The notes under the pieces are model-generated. The model was not told the origin of the DNA. It searched no databases and was given only the letters and a program-made list of their open reading frames with translations. Both the position numbers and the translations under genes were made by a program. A stretch of 64,000 nucleotides of DNA from Siderastrea siderea (Eukaryota > Cnidaria > Anthozoa > Scleractinia > Rhizangiidae). Within the stretch, counting starts at the first letter, position 1. Each line of letters begins with the position of its first letter. This document shows, piece by piece, positions 38,142 to 48,751 of the stretch. The stretch covers positions 769,501 to 833,500 of the forward strand of contig OZ034966.1 of assembly GCA_964030785.1 (NCBI GenBank). The letters run 5' to 3'.

Positions 38142-41100
38142 TCAAAAAATGCAAAAAGCAATAATGGAAGAGCTTGATAATGAAACATTAGAAACTTTGG
38201 AACGATTAGCTTCATTTGATTCAAAACAATTTCATGATATTAAAGTCTTTCATGGTGTTGAAAAAACACACGGTCGACGTTTTATAAGGTGGCGTTTTTC
38301 AAAGGATATTGATCTTGATCTCACTGCAGCTTTCATGCAATTGATAAAAGAGAGTGTTTCAAGATCATTTTATATGAAACATATTTTCCAATACCAACTG
38401 CGAAATATCGAAAATGATGATATTTTACAGCATTATTACACAAAGGACGGCGACTCTCCATGGATCAATAAGCTTGAAAACGCGCGAAAATGGTTGCGTG
38501 AGCGTGAAAAGGTTCGTCTTGACTATGACTCTGACACAAAATGGGTTTTTGAAGGATTTCTTAAAGTCGATTTAAAGGTCGTGCTTGATAACAAACCTCT
38601 TTTGGGGGTAGGACAATTGCCGGATTGGCTGCGCAATCTTTCTCACGGGAGGAATATGTTTGCTCTTGACACTTATAACGACAATCTTTGTCTTTGGCGG
38701 TGTATGGCCGTTCATAATGGTGCGCGACCAGATCGGTGCACATCAGCTGCAAGGTTGTTAGCAATGAGTTTTTTCAAACTCAAAGCTCCTCCAAAAGACT
38801 TCCCAAAAACCTCTTTAGACCAGCTTGAAGAGGTTGAGTTTCATTTCAATCTTTCTAAAAAAATAGAAGATTGGTTTTCTTTTCGTGTTTACGAGCCAGA
38901 ACTTTTGAAGGATGGTCAAGTTGTTTGGCATCTTAGAAAAATTCCATCAGAAAAAATCAAAAAAATCATCACAATTGGAATTTATGAAGACCATGCCTTT
39001 CTTATAAAAGATGTTTCAAAAATTGCAAACGTTTACAACTGTATTCATTGTAATGCACGATTCACTAAATCTTCTGATCTTCACTGGCACTCGAATACTT
39101 GCTCAAAGGGTGTTACAAAAATTAAATTCTTAAATAAAAAAGTGGATTCAATGCAAACTGATTTTGAAAAGGCGTTTTTCCCAAAAAAATCAAATTCCAA
39201 TGAAGCGATCCGTTGGCTTGAAAAAGAATCAAAGCTTCGCGGAATTCACATCCATCATGCAATTTGCGGGCACGGAGGTGAGAGAATAATTGAGAATAGA
39301 CCGGTTGACGGTTATAATCATGAAACAAACACTGTTTTTCAGTACCACGGATGTTACTGGCATGGTTGCAGAAAATGTTTCCCCAATTACAGAGATGAAG
39401 TTGTTGACCATGTTCAAACTCTGGAAGAAAGATATCAATCAACAGTTAATTTCACAAAAAAACTTCGTGATTCTGGCTACAACGTTGTAGAAATTTGGTC
39501 TTGTGAAGTGAAAAAAAGAAAAATGAATTTGTTTGAAATTAAGCTGCCAGAAATCAAACAAAACCGTTATCCACATTTCATTTTATACGACTTTGAAGCG
39601 TATGGAGATGTGAACTATAGAAAGAAAAAGACAACTATGTTGACAATTGAAAACAAACATGTCCCTGTTTCTGTTAGCATTGGTGACAGTTTTGAAAAAA
39701 AACCAACCCATATATGTGAAAGAGACCCTGTTTTACTTGTCAGAAAATTTATGGCAGAGATAGAAAGGCGAAGTAAAAAAATCAGGCTTGAGGCAAGAAA
39801 AGATTTTATGCCGGATTTGACCCATTTAGCAAAAAAACAAAAGTTGAAAATTTTGAAATGGTGTGATCAGGTCCCTGTTCTTGGTTTCAACTCTGGAAAA
39901 TATGATTTAAATCTAATAAGAAAGTATTTTGCAGAGATTTTGTCTGATACAGAGAACAAGGTTAAAGTAGCCAAAAATGGAAGAAAAATAATGTTCCTGT
40001 CGACTTCAAAATACAAGTTTCTTGACATTATCAATTACTTAGCCCCTGGAACAAGTTATGAAAAATGGGTTAAAGCCTATGGTTGTGAAAAAGGTAAATC
40101 TTGGTTACCTTACGAGTGGTTTGACAGTCTAGAAAAGCTTGATTTTGAAGGTCTCCCCGATTATGAGAATTGGTATTCAAAATTGAAAGGTGGCTATCTT
40201 CTGACAAAAAATGAATTGACAGAATGCAAAAAACTTTTCGAGGAAAAAGGAATGAAAACATTCAAAGACTGGTTAAATATTACAACGACCTTGATGTAAT
40301 TCCAGGAATTGAGGCAATGGAAAAAATGCTTGAATTTTACCAAAACAAAGGAATTGATATTTTGAAAGTCAGTATACCAGGAGTAAGCATGCATTATTTG
40401 CTTTAAGAGGTGCGATTGAAAGAAGTGCAGAGCTTTTCAGTCCTTGCGAAGAAGAATGTAATATGTTGAAGTCTTCACTGGTTGGTGGACCAAGTCTTGT
40501 TTTCTCAAGGTATCACGAAGCTGGTTTAACAAAAATAAGAGATCATAGATTAAAAAACTGTTGTGTTTGTAAAAAGATTTTGGGTTTTGATGCAAATGCC
40601 TTGTATTTATCCACAATGTTAAGAGACATGCTTTGTGGAGAAGGAAATGTGGTGCATTACAATCAAGACATTGCCCCTTTAATACATAAAGCGCTGAAAA
40701 ATAAAAAATGGTTTGGTTTTGCAGAAGTTGATATATTTATCCCAAAAGAATTGTGGCCAAAATTCGAAGAACTGTGCCCCTTCTTTCAAAATAAGGAGGT
40801 GCCTGTTGAAGCTGTTCCTGAACATATGCTTGAATACATGAAACAAACAAATAGAAACCGTGGTAAAGGAAAGAAGCTTGTTGGCTCTTTGGAAGCAAAA
40901 AGAATTCTATTATACGCCCCTCTGCTGGAATGGTATCTTGACCATGGTGCTGTAATAAGAAATGTTTTCAGAACAATTGATTATCAACCTCGCAAAATAT
41001 TCACTTGGTTTGTCGAAGAGGTTACTGAAGCAAGAAGAACAGGAGATGTTGAAGAAAGTAAAGCCATTTTTGCAGATCTATTTAAACTGCTTGGAAACAG

Positions 41101-41826
41101 TGCTTATGGCAAAATGATTGAAAACCTTGAAAAACAAAAAACGTTATTTACACAAAAAAAGAAAAAACTGTTGATAGGGCTTTGAGAAGCGCTTTTTTCT
41201 CAGATCTTGAAGAAATAGGTGAAGTCTATGAGCTTGAAAGCAGTAAACCAAGAATCGAAATAAAAAGACCTTATCAAGTTGGAATTGCTGTTTATCAACT
41301 TGCCAAACTAAGAATGCTTGAATTCTATTACGACTTCATTGACAAATTCGTTGCAAGAAAAGATTTTGAGCTTATTCAGATGGACACAGACAGTTTATAC
41401 ATGGCAATAAGTGACGAAAAACTTGAAGATGTTGTAAAACCATCAATGCGTGAAGCTTTTGAAAAAGAAAAGAAAAATTGGCTTTCTTGGGACACATGGA
41501 GCAGTCGTACTCCAGGTCTTTTCAAACTCGAGTGCGAAGGAAGTCGAATGATTGCACTTTCTTCCAAATGTTACTTTGTTGACAAAGAAAATGGAAATAA
41601 ATTCAGCACTAAAGGAATGACAAAAAAACATAACGAAATTTCGTGGCAGCGCTTTAAAGACGCTTTAGAAGGTGATAAGGACTCGGCGATTAACATTGGT
41701 TTTAGGATGAAAGATGGTGAAATTATCACATATGAGCAAGAAAAGCTTGGCCTAAGCGCATATTACGACAAGCGTTGGGTCTTGGAGGACGGCATTCACA
41801 CAGAACCGATCGAGTTTCATTGTTAG
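38137..41826 (+). pseudogene. polB: protein-primed DNA polymerase B of a second type, frame-broken
   Basis: The first 720 residues hold an unusual N-terminal region. It contains NLCLWRCMAVHNG near 183-195, resembling the Cys region of OTU-like or other cysteine peptidases, and a C2HC finger near 302-322. A Vsr-like endonuclease segment follows (VDGY, FQYHGCYWHGC at 401-411, VEIWSCE). The exonuclease follows (YDFEAY near 484, NSGKYD). Frame breaks at about 40,260-40,300, about 40,380-40,460 and about 41,175 interrupt the polymerase part, in which motif A (DANALY), motif B (GNSAYGK) and motif C (DTDS) are still readable. It is not closely related to the element 1 polymerase. The ATG lies inside the TIR. 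Confidence 0.85.
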
Positions 41827-42535
41827 TTTTCTGGTGGTAGTTGTGTATCTGGAGGGACAACCAAAAGCTCTTCGCGAACAAACCAACGTTTTGGTCCGTC
41901 AAATAAATAATAGATAACCGGTGCGTCTGGTTTTATCATAATTTTTTCAACCTCGTAAACATTCAAAGACCAGATTGGGTCGGTAGCTCTTCGTCGACCA
42001 CCTTCAAGTTCACCAGGTTGATAAAGATAGCGAACACTCAAACCGGAGGGGAGCTTCTTTTCGTTCACACCAACGGGTCTCAAAAAGGTGTTGAGGGTTT
42101 GGATGGAACAGTTTTCTTTTTAATGGCATCAACAGGTTTTTGACCAATCAGTCGAGTGACTTCTTTATTCAAAGCTGAAATAACAGCTGGCAGTCGAGTC
42201 ACCCACGCAGTGGACCGCTGACCCTCAGGGAGGCGCATTTCAACCCCATATTGGTGTCCAAACAGTCGTTCAGCCAGGGTACGGTTGAATCTTTCAACGA
42301 TAGCTTGATCACGGTGAATATCCACACGGCCGCGTCTAACCTCGACATTATGTTTCGAAAGAAGTTGGTTCACAGCACCCATGAACTCACGACCAGGATC
42401 GACCTGAGGCAGTTTCGGCCACTTCAAAGGACCACGACTATAAATCCGTTCCAGAGCAGATGCGACTTCTTTAGCCTCTTTTGTGGTCAACGGTTCGGCT
42501 TCTTTGTATCGAGAGGCCACATCTACTAAAATTTT
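41823..42535 (-). pseudogene. DDE integrase of the F54H12.3-like type, truncated
   Basis: The frame opens at 42,535 after an in-frame TAG and begins at the first catalytic Asp (LVDVASRY, codon 42,521-42,523). The second Asp is in QVDPGREF, with Glu in IVERFNRT exactly 35 residues later. The N-terminal zinc-binding part is missing, and a frame break near 42,083 separates the C-terminal region (RYLYQPGE, FVREELL). It is a different integrase subfamily from that of element 1. It could not act as read here. Confidence 0.8.
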
Positions 42536-42543
42536 CTACGAAA

Positions 42544-43031
42544 ATGATTAAAGAAATGTTGCAAAAAAATGAAATAAGCCTGTTATCAAAAAAGATTAAT
42601 CGTTGTCCTTCATGCGAGGAGCAAATAGTTTATGTGGTGAATGAGTTATGTCTTGCATGTCAAAAATGTGGTAGAGTGATTGAATGTGATGATTATGAAT
42701 ATTTTGAAGAAGAAAATTGGAGAAGAAGTTCCACTGCTCTTCCAACGAATAATGATTATTTAAAAAGTGTTTTGCGAAAATGTTTTCTTCCAGCGAGGTA
42801 GATTTTCTTGGTAACGTTATTGCTCAATTTCAGAAGATGTCCGACAAGTCAGTGAACTACCCCTATTTTTTGTACAATTATTTTGAAATAGTACCTTCTG
42901 AATGCTGGCCTAAGAAAATAGAAATTATGGAATGTATTTCAAATCACCTTCCAAAAAGCTTAGAAAGTTGGCAGTATGCAAAACATGAGTTTTATAAATG
43001 GTGGTTGAAAACCAATCAAGGTTCTTCATAA
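42544..43031 (+). pseudogene. zinc-ribbon protein, possibly transcription-factor-like, frame-broken
   Basis: The start has two zinc-ribbon Cys pairs (CPSCEEQ and LACQKCGR) followed by an acidic linker. The frame breaks at about 42,780, and the downstream frame carries a helix-rich segment (VDFLGNVIAQFQK). By layout it may be the counterpart of the VLTF3-like gene of element 1, but similarity is low. The ATG overlaps the region where the integrase N-terminus should be. Confidence 0.5.
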
Positions 43032-43201
43032 ACATTTTCATATTTGCCTGTTTTCGGATTTTTCACCAAACGCATAACAGTACCTTTTTTTGGATGAGTC
43101 CAAAATTTCTTGCTTGTGACACCAGTTGGACCTGTGAAAGCATTTTTCGCAATATCACCTGACCAATACCGATCGAATACAGGTTTTGTGGAAGGAATCA
43201 T
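43016..43201 (-). CDS. conserved virion-type domain (FDRYWSGD family), element 2
   Basis: This 61-aa frame is nearly identical over most of its length to the C-terminal half of the element 1 protein at 8307-8708 (FDRYWSGD, KKFWTHPKKGTVMRLV, NPKTGK.ENVY). Its ATG overlaps the PLA2 stop codon as AAAAAAATGA. It can be reached by termination-reinitiation or by a -1 slip on A AAA AAA. The function is unknown. Confidence 0.75.
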   Translation of the reverse strand: MIPSTKPVFDRYWSGDIAKNAFTGPTGVTSKKFWTHPKKGTVMRLVKNPKTGKYENVYEEP

Positions 43202-43956
43202 TTTTTTGTCAAAGTTTCAACAAATTTTATTGCATCCAAAGGTTTGTCCAAAACACCAGTCCCTTTTTGTTTTTTCAAACCCAAACCTAACTTTTGTTTA
43301 GCATTGATGACATTTCTTGCAGCCGCATGGCCCCACTGCCTTTGTTCGTAAGGAACAGCGTCAAGAGATTTCACCATTTTTTTATCCGCTTTGTTTTTGC
43401 ATTTTTTAAGATTTTCACCATACTTTTTTTCACGGTTGGAACAAACATCATAATCAACATCATGTTGCATTGCAATCGCATCTGTTGTGCCTGTTGGTTG
43501 TTGATAAATTTCCAGAATTTCACCTGTTTCTGGATTGTATTTCACCTGTTTTTCAAGAGGATTGTATGGCCCTGTGAAATTATGTCCTGGTAATGTCCAA
43601 CCTTTTTGTGGTTTCGGAAATTTCCCAATTGCTGCATGTATATCAAACCCAGCTCCATCCAAATCAGATCTGTCAGTTTTGTAACGTTGGTTTGGTCGAA
43701 CTTTAGTTGAAAGTTGATCAAACATTTCACTTCCAACTTTTTGAATAACTGGGCTGGCTTTGTCAAAAGTGTAATTTATTGCTTTCTTTTGTAATTTAGG
43801 GTCTCTCATAGCTTCAGAAGCATAATATCTTCCAGCTTCAACACTTTTTTTCGCAAGATAGGGGATTCCTTTTGTAATAGCAAGATCACCCACCGCCATT
43901 GCAACGTCTCCAAATATTCCACTGCCCTCCGCGCGGGAGGGCTCACCTAGTTTCCC
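43198..43956 (-). CDS. PLA2-domain virion protein, element 2, reached by -1 frameshift
   Basis: After the heptamer at 43,956-43,950 the -1 frame runs open to 43,198. It contains GSG, a helical stretch, LDGA|G (an adenain-type site), then the PLA2 Ca loop FTGPYNPLE and catalytic HDVDY with a Cys-rich segment. The order matches element 1, but the protein ends after KQKLGLGL plus about 26 residues instead of running into integrase. PLA2 domains of this kind let parvoviruses breach endosomes; the same role is inferred. Confidence 0.85.
   Translation of the reverse strand, partial: GKLGEPSRAEGSGIFGDVAMAVGDLAITKGIPYLAKKSVEAGRYYASEAMRDPKLQKKAINYTFDKASPVIQKVGSEMFDQLSTKVRPNQRYKTDRSDLDGAGFDIHAAIGKFPKPQKGWTLPGHNFTGPYNPLEKQVKYNPETGEILEIYQQPTGTTDAIAMQHDVDYDVCSNREKKYGENLKKCKNKADKKMVKSLDAVPYEQRQWGHAAARNVINAKQKLGLGLKKQKGTGVLDKPLDAIKFVETLTKK
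43924..43956 (-). promoter_or_regulatory. predicted -1 programmed ribosomal frameshift signal, element 2
   Basis: Minus strand: G GGA AAC (43,956-43,950) in exact frame-0 phase, then TAG (frame-0 stop) within a 7-nt spacer. A perfect 7-bp stem follows, GCCCTCC (43,942-43,936) with GGAGGGC (43,930-43,924), around the loop CGCGC. The -1 frame continues into PLA2. The stem sequence differs wholly from element 1 while the heptamer is the same. Confidence 0.8.
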
Positions 43957-44096
43957 GGCAAAAAACTTGATTTCATTTTTCCACAACTTGCGCACTTTAC
44001 TTTCAAGAGTTTTCGATTGTTCTTTGTGATTATAACTTTTTCGGTCCCCTTTACATTGGGTGTGTGCCGCTTTTCTTTCACACAATACACTTCCAT
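43947..44096 (-). CDS. DUF5679-type zinc-ribbon leader, element 2 (frame 0)
   Basis: This 49-aa frame, MEVYCVKEKR... with KCASCGK, ends in PGN followed by TAG directly after the slippery heptamer. It is homologous to the 8100-8285 leader of element 1. It is too short for automatic ORF calling, but the start is preceded by TATATATA. Confidence 0.8.
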   Translation of the reverse strand: MEVYCVKEKRHTPNVKGTEKVIITKNNRKLLKVKCASCGKMKSSFLPGN

Positions 44097-44110
44097 TGCA
44101 TATATATATT

Positions 44111-45255
44111 TTAAGAAAAATATTTTTTCAGAATTTCCTCATTTTGAAGTAAATCGATGGAGAACATTTTCAAAATATCAGCAAAACTTGTTCCTTTATT
44201 TCTTTCGTTTAAAAAGAGAAGGCAGTAGTAACCACATCTCACACTTTGTTCCCATTGAATTTGGTTATCATTTCTAAAAAAATGTGTCATCCCGTGCATT
44301 GACATTTCTTTTTCCCATTCCAAAGGTGGTGGAAGCCCAAATGAATCGAAATACTCGTAAAGACCTTTTCCTTTTGGCCAACAACATACCCAGTGAGTTC
44401 CCAAACTTCCAAAATCATCCAAGTTTATAATACATGGAGAATGAAACAAAGGTTTTGTTTCATTTCTGCTAAAAATACCTTTTATTGGAATTCGTAAAAA
44501 GTTGCACCATTTTCTCAGGTCAATGTTGGATAGAGGTTTATCTTCAAATTTCAGTTTTTTTTTAACCGATAATAATCATCCCAAGTTCCAAAGAAAGGTG
44601 GAGGTTGAATTTGCATTCCTTTACCTTTTGGTATTCCTGGTGATCGTCTTGTTCGTGGTGGTGGTGGTGGTGGTGGTTGCGTTTGCATACCTTTTCCGAT
44701 TATTTTTCGAACTAAATCAATGGCTAAAGGCACTCCGATAGACGCTAACATACCAAGGAAGCCGCCGTATTGTGCTCCGCCTCCTTTTACTAAACCTTGT
44801 CCAACAAGATATTGTTCTGCCTCCTTTTTCTGAGTAGGAGTCATTTTCTGGACAAGTTTATAAAGCTCAATTTCCTTCGGCCCAAACCCCTTTCCGAATA
44901 TTTTTTTCAGCACCTTTTCAGCACCGAAACTCAAACCTGCACTTGCTAATGCTCCAAGGGCTGGCTTTATCAAAGGTCGTGCCAAACCTAACATAGCAGA
45001 AAACAAATTTCCACCACGCTGCGCAGTGTTCTGAAGCTGTGTCTGGCTTAATTTTATTACCATTCCTTTCCCTGCCGCCGATCTTTTTTTCAATCGCTTG
45101 ATTTGAGTTTCAGTGAGAAAAAGTTCGTCACCACGCCCAATTTGGTCTGGTTTGACTTTCAGACCAACAGGGGTCTTTGTTAAATAAGCTTTTTGAAGTT
45201 TCTTTTTCTGACCATCAGTCAGTGCGATTTTGAATGGATGATAAGTTGTGCTCAT
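44111..45255 (-). pseudogene. adenain-like protease with virion precursor, frame-broken
   Basis: The N-terminal frame (45,255-44,551) holds the precursor with adenain-type sites QRGG|N, IFGK|G, QYGG|F and IIGK|G. It includes the same bracketed hydrophobic segment as element 1 (GVPLAID). A break at an A-run near 44,560 shifts the frame. The protease part (44,540-44,111) keeps GTHWVC, YFDSFGLPP, NDNQIQ and RCGYYC. The start is placed at the ATG at 45,255. The break is at a homopolymer and might be an assembly error. Confidence 0.85.
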
Positions 45256-45301
45256 TGTTTGTATATTATATTCAGAATTTTTTTTTAATTTTTCATTTTG
45301 T

Positions 45302-46564
45302 TTAGACGGCGACAAGCTCATTACCAATTTGCTTCAGCACGAATTCTTTTTCATTCAAAACCAATGCGAAGATAATATAATCCTGAGCGTTAGCGGCTTC
45401 ATTCAGTCTGTAATGGAATTCGAGCTGTTTCGGGTCGTCTGTCACACTTTCTTTGGTGTTTCGTAGATCAAAATAGATAATTGGGTATAACTTCTCAAAA
45501 TTGGCAAGCTGCAGCTGAACGCCGGTGTTGTAGTCGTTCTTTCTGTATCTGAAATTGATCAAATCATTCAAAATTCTTATTTTAAAATCATTGTCGTAAT
45601 CAAGCTCAGGGTAAAATGTTGTGCCGTACTTAAGGCGGCAAGTGTCCAATCTTGCTGAGTCATCACCATCGATATTGAATGTGTCAAAAATGTAAGGGTT
45701 CTGTGTGTAAGCATTTTGTTTCCGAGTTTGTTGAAAAAATACAAAGACATGCTTGGGGTCTTTTACCCCAGGCGTAATCAACCACGTACCAATCGCATCC
45801 CTTCGGGAGCTGCTGCTATGCAAATTTTCATTTAGGTATTTCCACTGAGTTGGTTTCAAGAAATTTTCATTGGCCAGGGTCTGTCCTTTGCCAGTAAAAT
45901 GTAATTGTGGGACCCACAATTCAAATTTACGGACAACAATTCTTCGAGCTGTTCCATCGTTTTGGAAAATCATTTCTTCATCGTTTTGCAGTTCAATTTC
46001 AAACTCAAGTTGTAACGGTGGCAGCAGCTTGTCGGAAAGACCTTCGAAGAAGGAGTATCTGTTCAAAGGGATAATAGTCTTAACTATCAAACCTTCGTGT
46101 GATAGAAGCGCTTTTTCTCGCATTCCAAGGTTCGTCGCATTATTATCAGTCGCTGTGGTGGCGTCAGAGTCAAGATACCAAAATTGGTTTTTTGCCACGC
46201 TTCTCGAAAAATCGTCAGAAAAATCAAGCAGATTTTTGATGAAAATACCTTTGTGGATATTGTCTGCCTCGTACAGTTTTTTCCCCGCTGAACTTAGTTT
46301 CAAACTTTTGATCAATGAGAAAGAACCGTTGATTGGAGCTGATTCAGTGTCAGCACCAATGTTGGCTGCGTTTGCTTTAGCTTCAAACTTGAAATCGACG
46401 CGGAAATAAGCGTTGTACCAGTCATAAAAATTGTTCTGGTCTTTCAAGGTAAATTTGTGGCCCCTCTTTGTTTGAAATTGGTTATTCGGAGGTAATTCGA
46501 GTGGGGTGTCTAAATTAATTTGAACGTATGATGTATTCTCGAGGTAAGGTTGACTTCTGAACAT
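45302..46564 (-). CDS. mcp: major capsid protein, element 2
   Basis: The intact 420-aa double-jelly-roll protein is homologous over its whole length to the 429-aa element 1 MCP. It has clear divergence and several small gaps. Upstream, TATATAAGCTATCGTCAAC precedes the ATG; the TCTA motif of element 1 is not present, so promoter style differs. It is among the few intact large genes of this element. Confidence 0.9.
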   Translation of the reverse strand: MFRSQPYLENTSYVQINLDTPLELPPNNQFQTKRGHKFTLKDQNNFYDWYNAYFRVDFKFEAKANAANIGADTESAPINGSFSLIKSLKLSSAGKKLYEADNIHKGIFIKNLLDFSDDFSRSVAKNQFWYLDSDATTATDNNATNLGMREKALLSHEGLIVKTIIPLNRYSFFEGLSDKLLPPLQLEFEIELQNDEEMIFQNDGTARRIVVRKFELWVPQLHFTGKGQTLANENFLKPTQWKYLNENLHSSSSRRDAIGTWLITPGVKDPKHVFVFFQQTRKQNAYTQNPYIFDTFNIDGDDSARLDTCRLKYGTTFYPELDYDNDFKIRILNDLINFRYRKNDYNTGVQLQLANFEKLYPIIYFDLRNTKESVTDDPKQLEFHYRLNEAANAQDYIIFALVLNEKEFVLKQIGNELVAV

Positions 46565-46605
46565 GTTGACGATAGCTTATATATTAATAGAAAAAATTTT
46601 TTAAA

Positions 46606-46984
46606 TTAAATTTCATTTGCCAAAATTTGATTTAATTTCACAAGAGCGTCTGATTTTTTTGGTGTTGGGTTTTGCAAAATACTTGCAAGTTTCTTTTTTG
46701 CGCCTTGTGACAACGGTTTTTGTTTTTTTCTCTCTTGCAGTAATTTTCGTATTTGTTTTGAAGCTTTTTCAACAGCAAATTCACCAACTTTCTGACCCGC
46801 TTTTTCAGCGATTGTTTTTGTGGCTTTTTCAGCAGTTTTTTTTTGCAACATTCTTTACATTGTTTTTGAGTACTTTACCAATTGTCATGAAGGTGTCACG
46901 GATCACACCCGACCCTTTGTGTTTATATCGATAACTGCCGGTTTTTTCATCAAAGAATCTTGCCCACTCGCTCGGATGATTCAT
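46606..46984 (-). pseudogene. pVI-like small virion protein, frame-broken
   Basis: The start ATG at 46,984 gives MNHPSEWARFFDE and the conserved YKHKGSGVIRD core. A break in an A-run near 46,845 moves the frame to a Lys/Ala-rich helical C-terminus. Order and core motif match the element 1 gene at 11,459-11,815. The homopolymer position leaves open an assembly error. Confidence 0.7.
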
Positions 46985-47012
46985 GATTGTATATTTATAC
47001 CAACAAAAAACT

Positions 47013-47774
47013 TTAATCTTTTTCAATCATTAAGCTTATTGCAATGTCTGTCCCGTTAAGATCCAGGATATTGCTTCTTCCGTCTGTCACCCAAACTCTT
47101 ATTTCATTAATGGAACTTTTATTCACAGGTTACCACTTAAGCCGACGCGGCTCTTTTCGAAATGGATAGCTAACCCGAAGATCTGATGTTGAGAAACTGT
47201 ATAACACATCGCTTGGAACATTGTTTGTTCGGCGTGAGATAAGATCGCAGTGCAAATAAACCCAATCAACACCTCTTGTGATATTTGGAACGTTCCTTCC
47301 GACAACATCTCCACTCAAGACAATTTTACCATAACCAAGCACTTCATTAAAATTTCCTTGAGACATGTCAAGCTCATAATCGTTATGTATCAAAGTCACA
47401 ACCCTATAAATTGACATATCGAAATATATAGTGAAAATGTGATTACTGTCTTTGTTTGTTGGATCTACTTTACCGGTGTGTTGCTGAATAAATGTGTTGA
47501 TTCTTTTGTAATCATACATTCCATTCGGGAAAGTTAAGGTCTTCCACGCTTGTTCTGTTTTTTTCTTCCAGCGAATTTTGTTATTATCATAACGAGAATC
47601 GATGTTGTTCCATGAGTAACTCATTGTGATAAGTGTGTCTAAAGCGGCTTTATAGTTTCCTGAACCCAATTCGATTGGAGGATGAAACTTCACTGTAAAA
47701 TCGTGTGAAACATTCCGTTCTCCACCTCTTTCTAGTTTTGCAAGGCTCGAGTCAAGCAGTATGTCAAAGCTCAT
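47013..47774 (-). pseudogene. penton, element 2, with a nonsense codon
   Basis: The frame starts at 47,774 (MSFDILLD) and aligns with the element 1 penton. A TAA at 47,130-47,132 stops it just after EPRRLKW. The same frame then continues to 47,013 with recognisable homology (SINEIRVWVTDG). This is a point nonsense, not a homopolymer slip. A few residues of low quality near the stop cannot be ruled out. Confidence 0.85.
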
Positions 47775-47778
47775 TGTT

Positions 47779-48717
47779 TTATATAATAAGAAATAATTTT
47801 TTCTTTTCATTTTTATTAATTGTGCCAAGTTTAACAAGTGAATCAAGAAGATATAATACCTGATTTTTTAGTTTTATCGAGCTATTTCCTGCTTTTATCG
47901 ATCCTAACCTCAAATGAAGTTGGTTGATCAATTTTTCAGCTTCATCAGCGATACCGCTTCCTTCGGTTTCCCAATCCTGTTCATAAGAGTCATCTTCATT
48001 GTCAGAAAGTTCAAAAGCAGGTCTTCGGCTCATGACAGTTTTTTCCAAAGGCGTTAGAGGTCTTTCTCTTTTTTCTTGTAAGGAAGTGGACTTCAGTATT
48101 TTTTTCCCCTCCTGTAACCGTTTCGAAAAAAGAGATTCTTTTGTCACCCTTCTTTTTTCATCGATCCCATCTCTTATCTTTTTTAGTTCCGCAATGGTTT
48201 TACCTTTCAAACCTAATTTCGATTTTCCTACTTTGTAGTTGGGATCATTTCCGTATTTCGTGATCAGTTGATTGACCGTTTGCAACAGGGTTGATTCGTG
48301 TTGATATTCAGGCTCAACCGGTCCCGGCTTCGCCCACTCTTTTCTTTTGGATGTTTCTTCCATCAGCGGTGGGGGTGGTGGTGGAAAATCATCACCATCA
48401 TCATCATATGGTGGTGGTGGTGGTGGTGATGATGATGGTGTTGGTGCATCCGGTCTGAATTCATCACCAAATGGGTAAGTTTCGTCAAATTCATCCATTG
48501 TGTAATCAGGAACTTCCTGCTCCTCCTCTTCTTCTTCTTCCACAGTGGTGCTGCTCTTATCAAGTCTTTTTGTGATTGGTTTAAAAAACCCTTCTCCTTA
48601 AAGCTGACCAAACTCTTTGTTTATTTTATCCATTTTGAATTTTTGTTGAATTTCTTCTGTTTGTTCATCAATCTTCAACTTTTCTTCAGCCCGCTGACGC
48701 CATTTTTTCGTTGACAT
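47779..48717 (-). pseudogene. PPxY minor virion protein, element 2, with a nonsense codon
   Basis: The start ATG at 48,717 gives MSTKKWRQRAEEK. A TAA at 48,598-48,600 interrupts the frame shortly before FFKPITKRL, which matches LFKPITSGL of element 1. The rest is open: an acidic and proline-rich region with PPPY, and the conserved C-terminal domain (LRLGSIKAGNSSIKL). The tract of Pro and His codons is expanded compared with element 1. Confidence 0.8.
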
Positions 48718-48751
48718 ATTCCCAGCGTTAATATATAGAAGCGAAAAAAAA

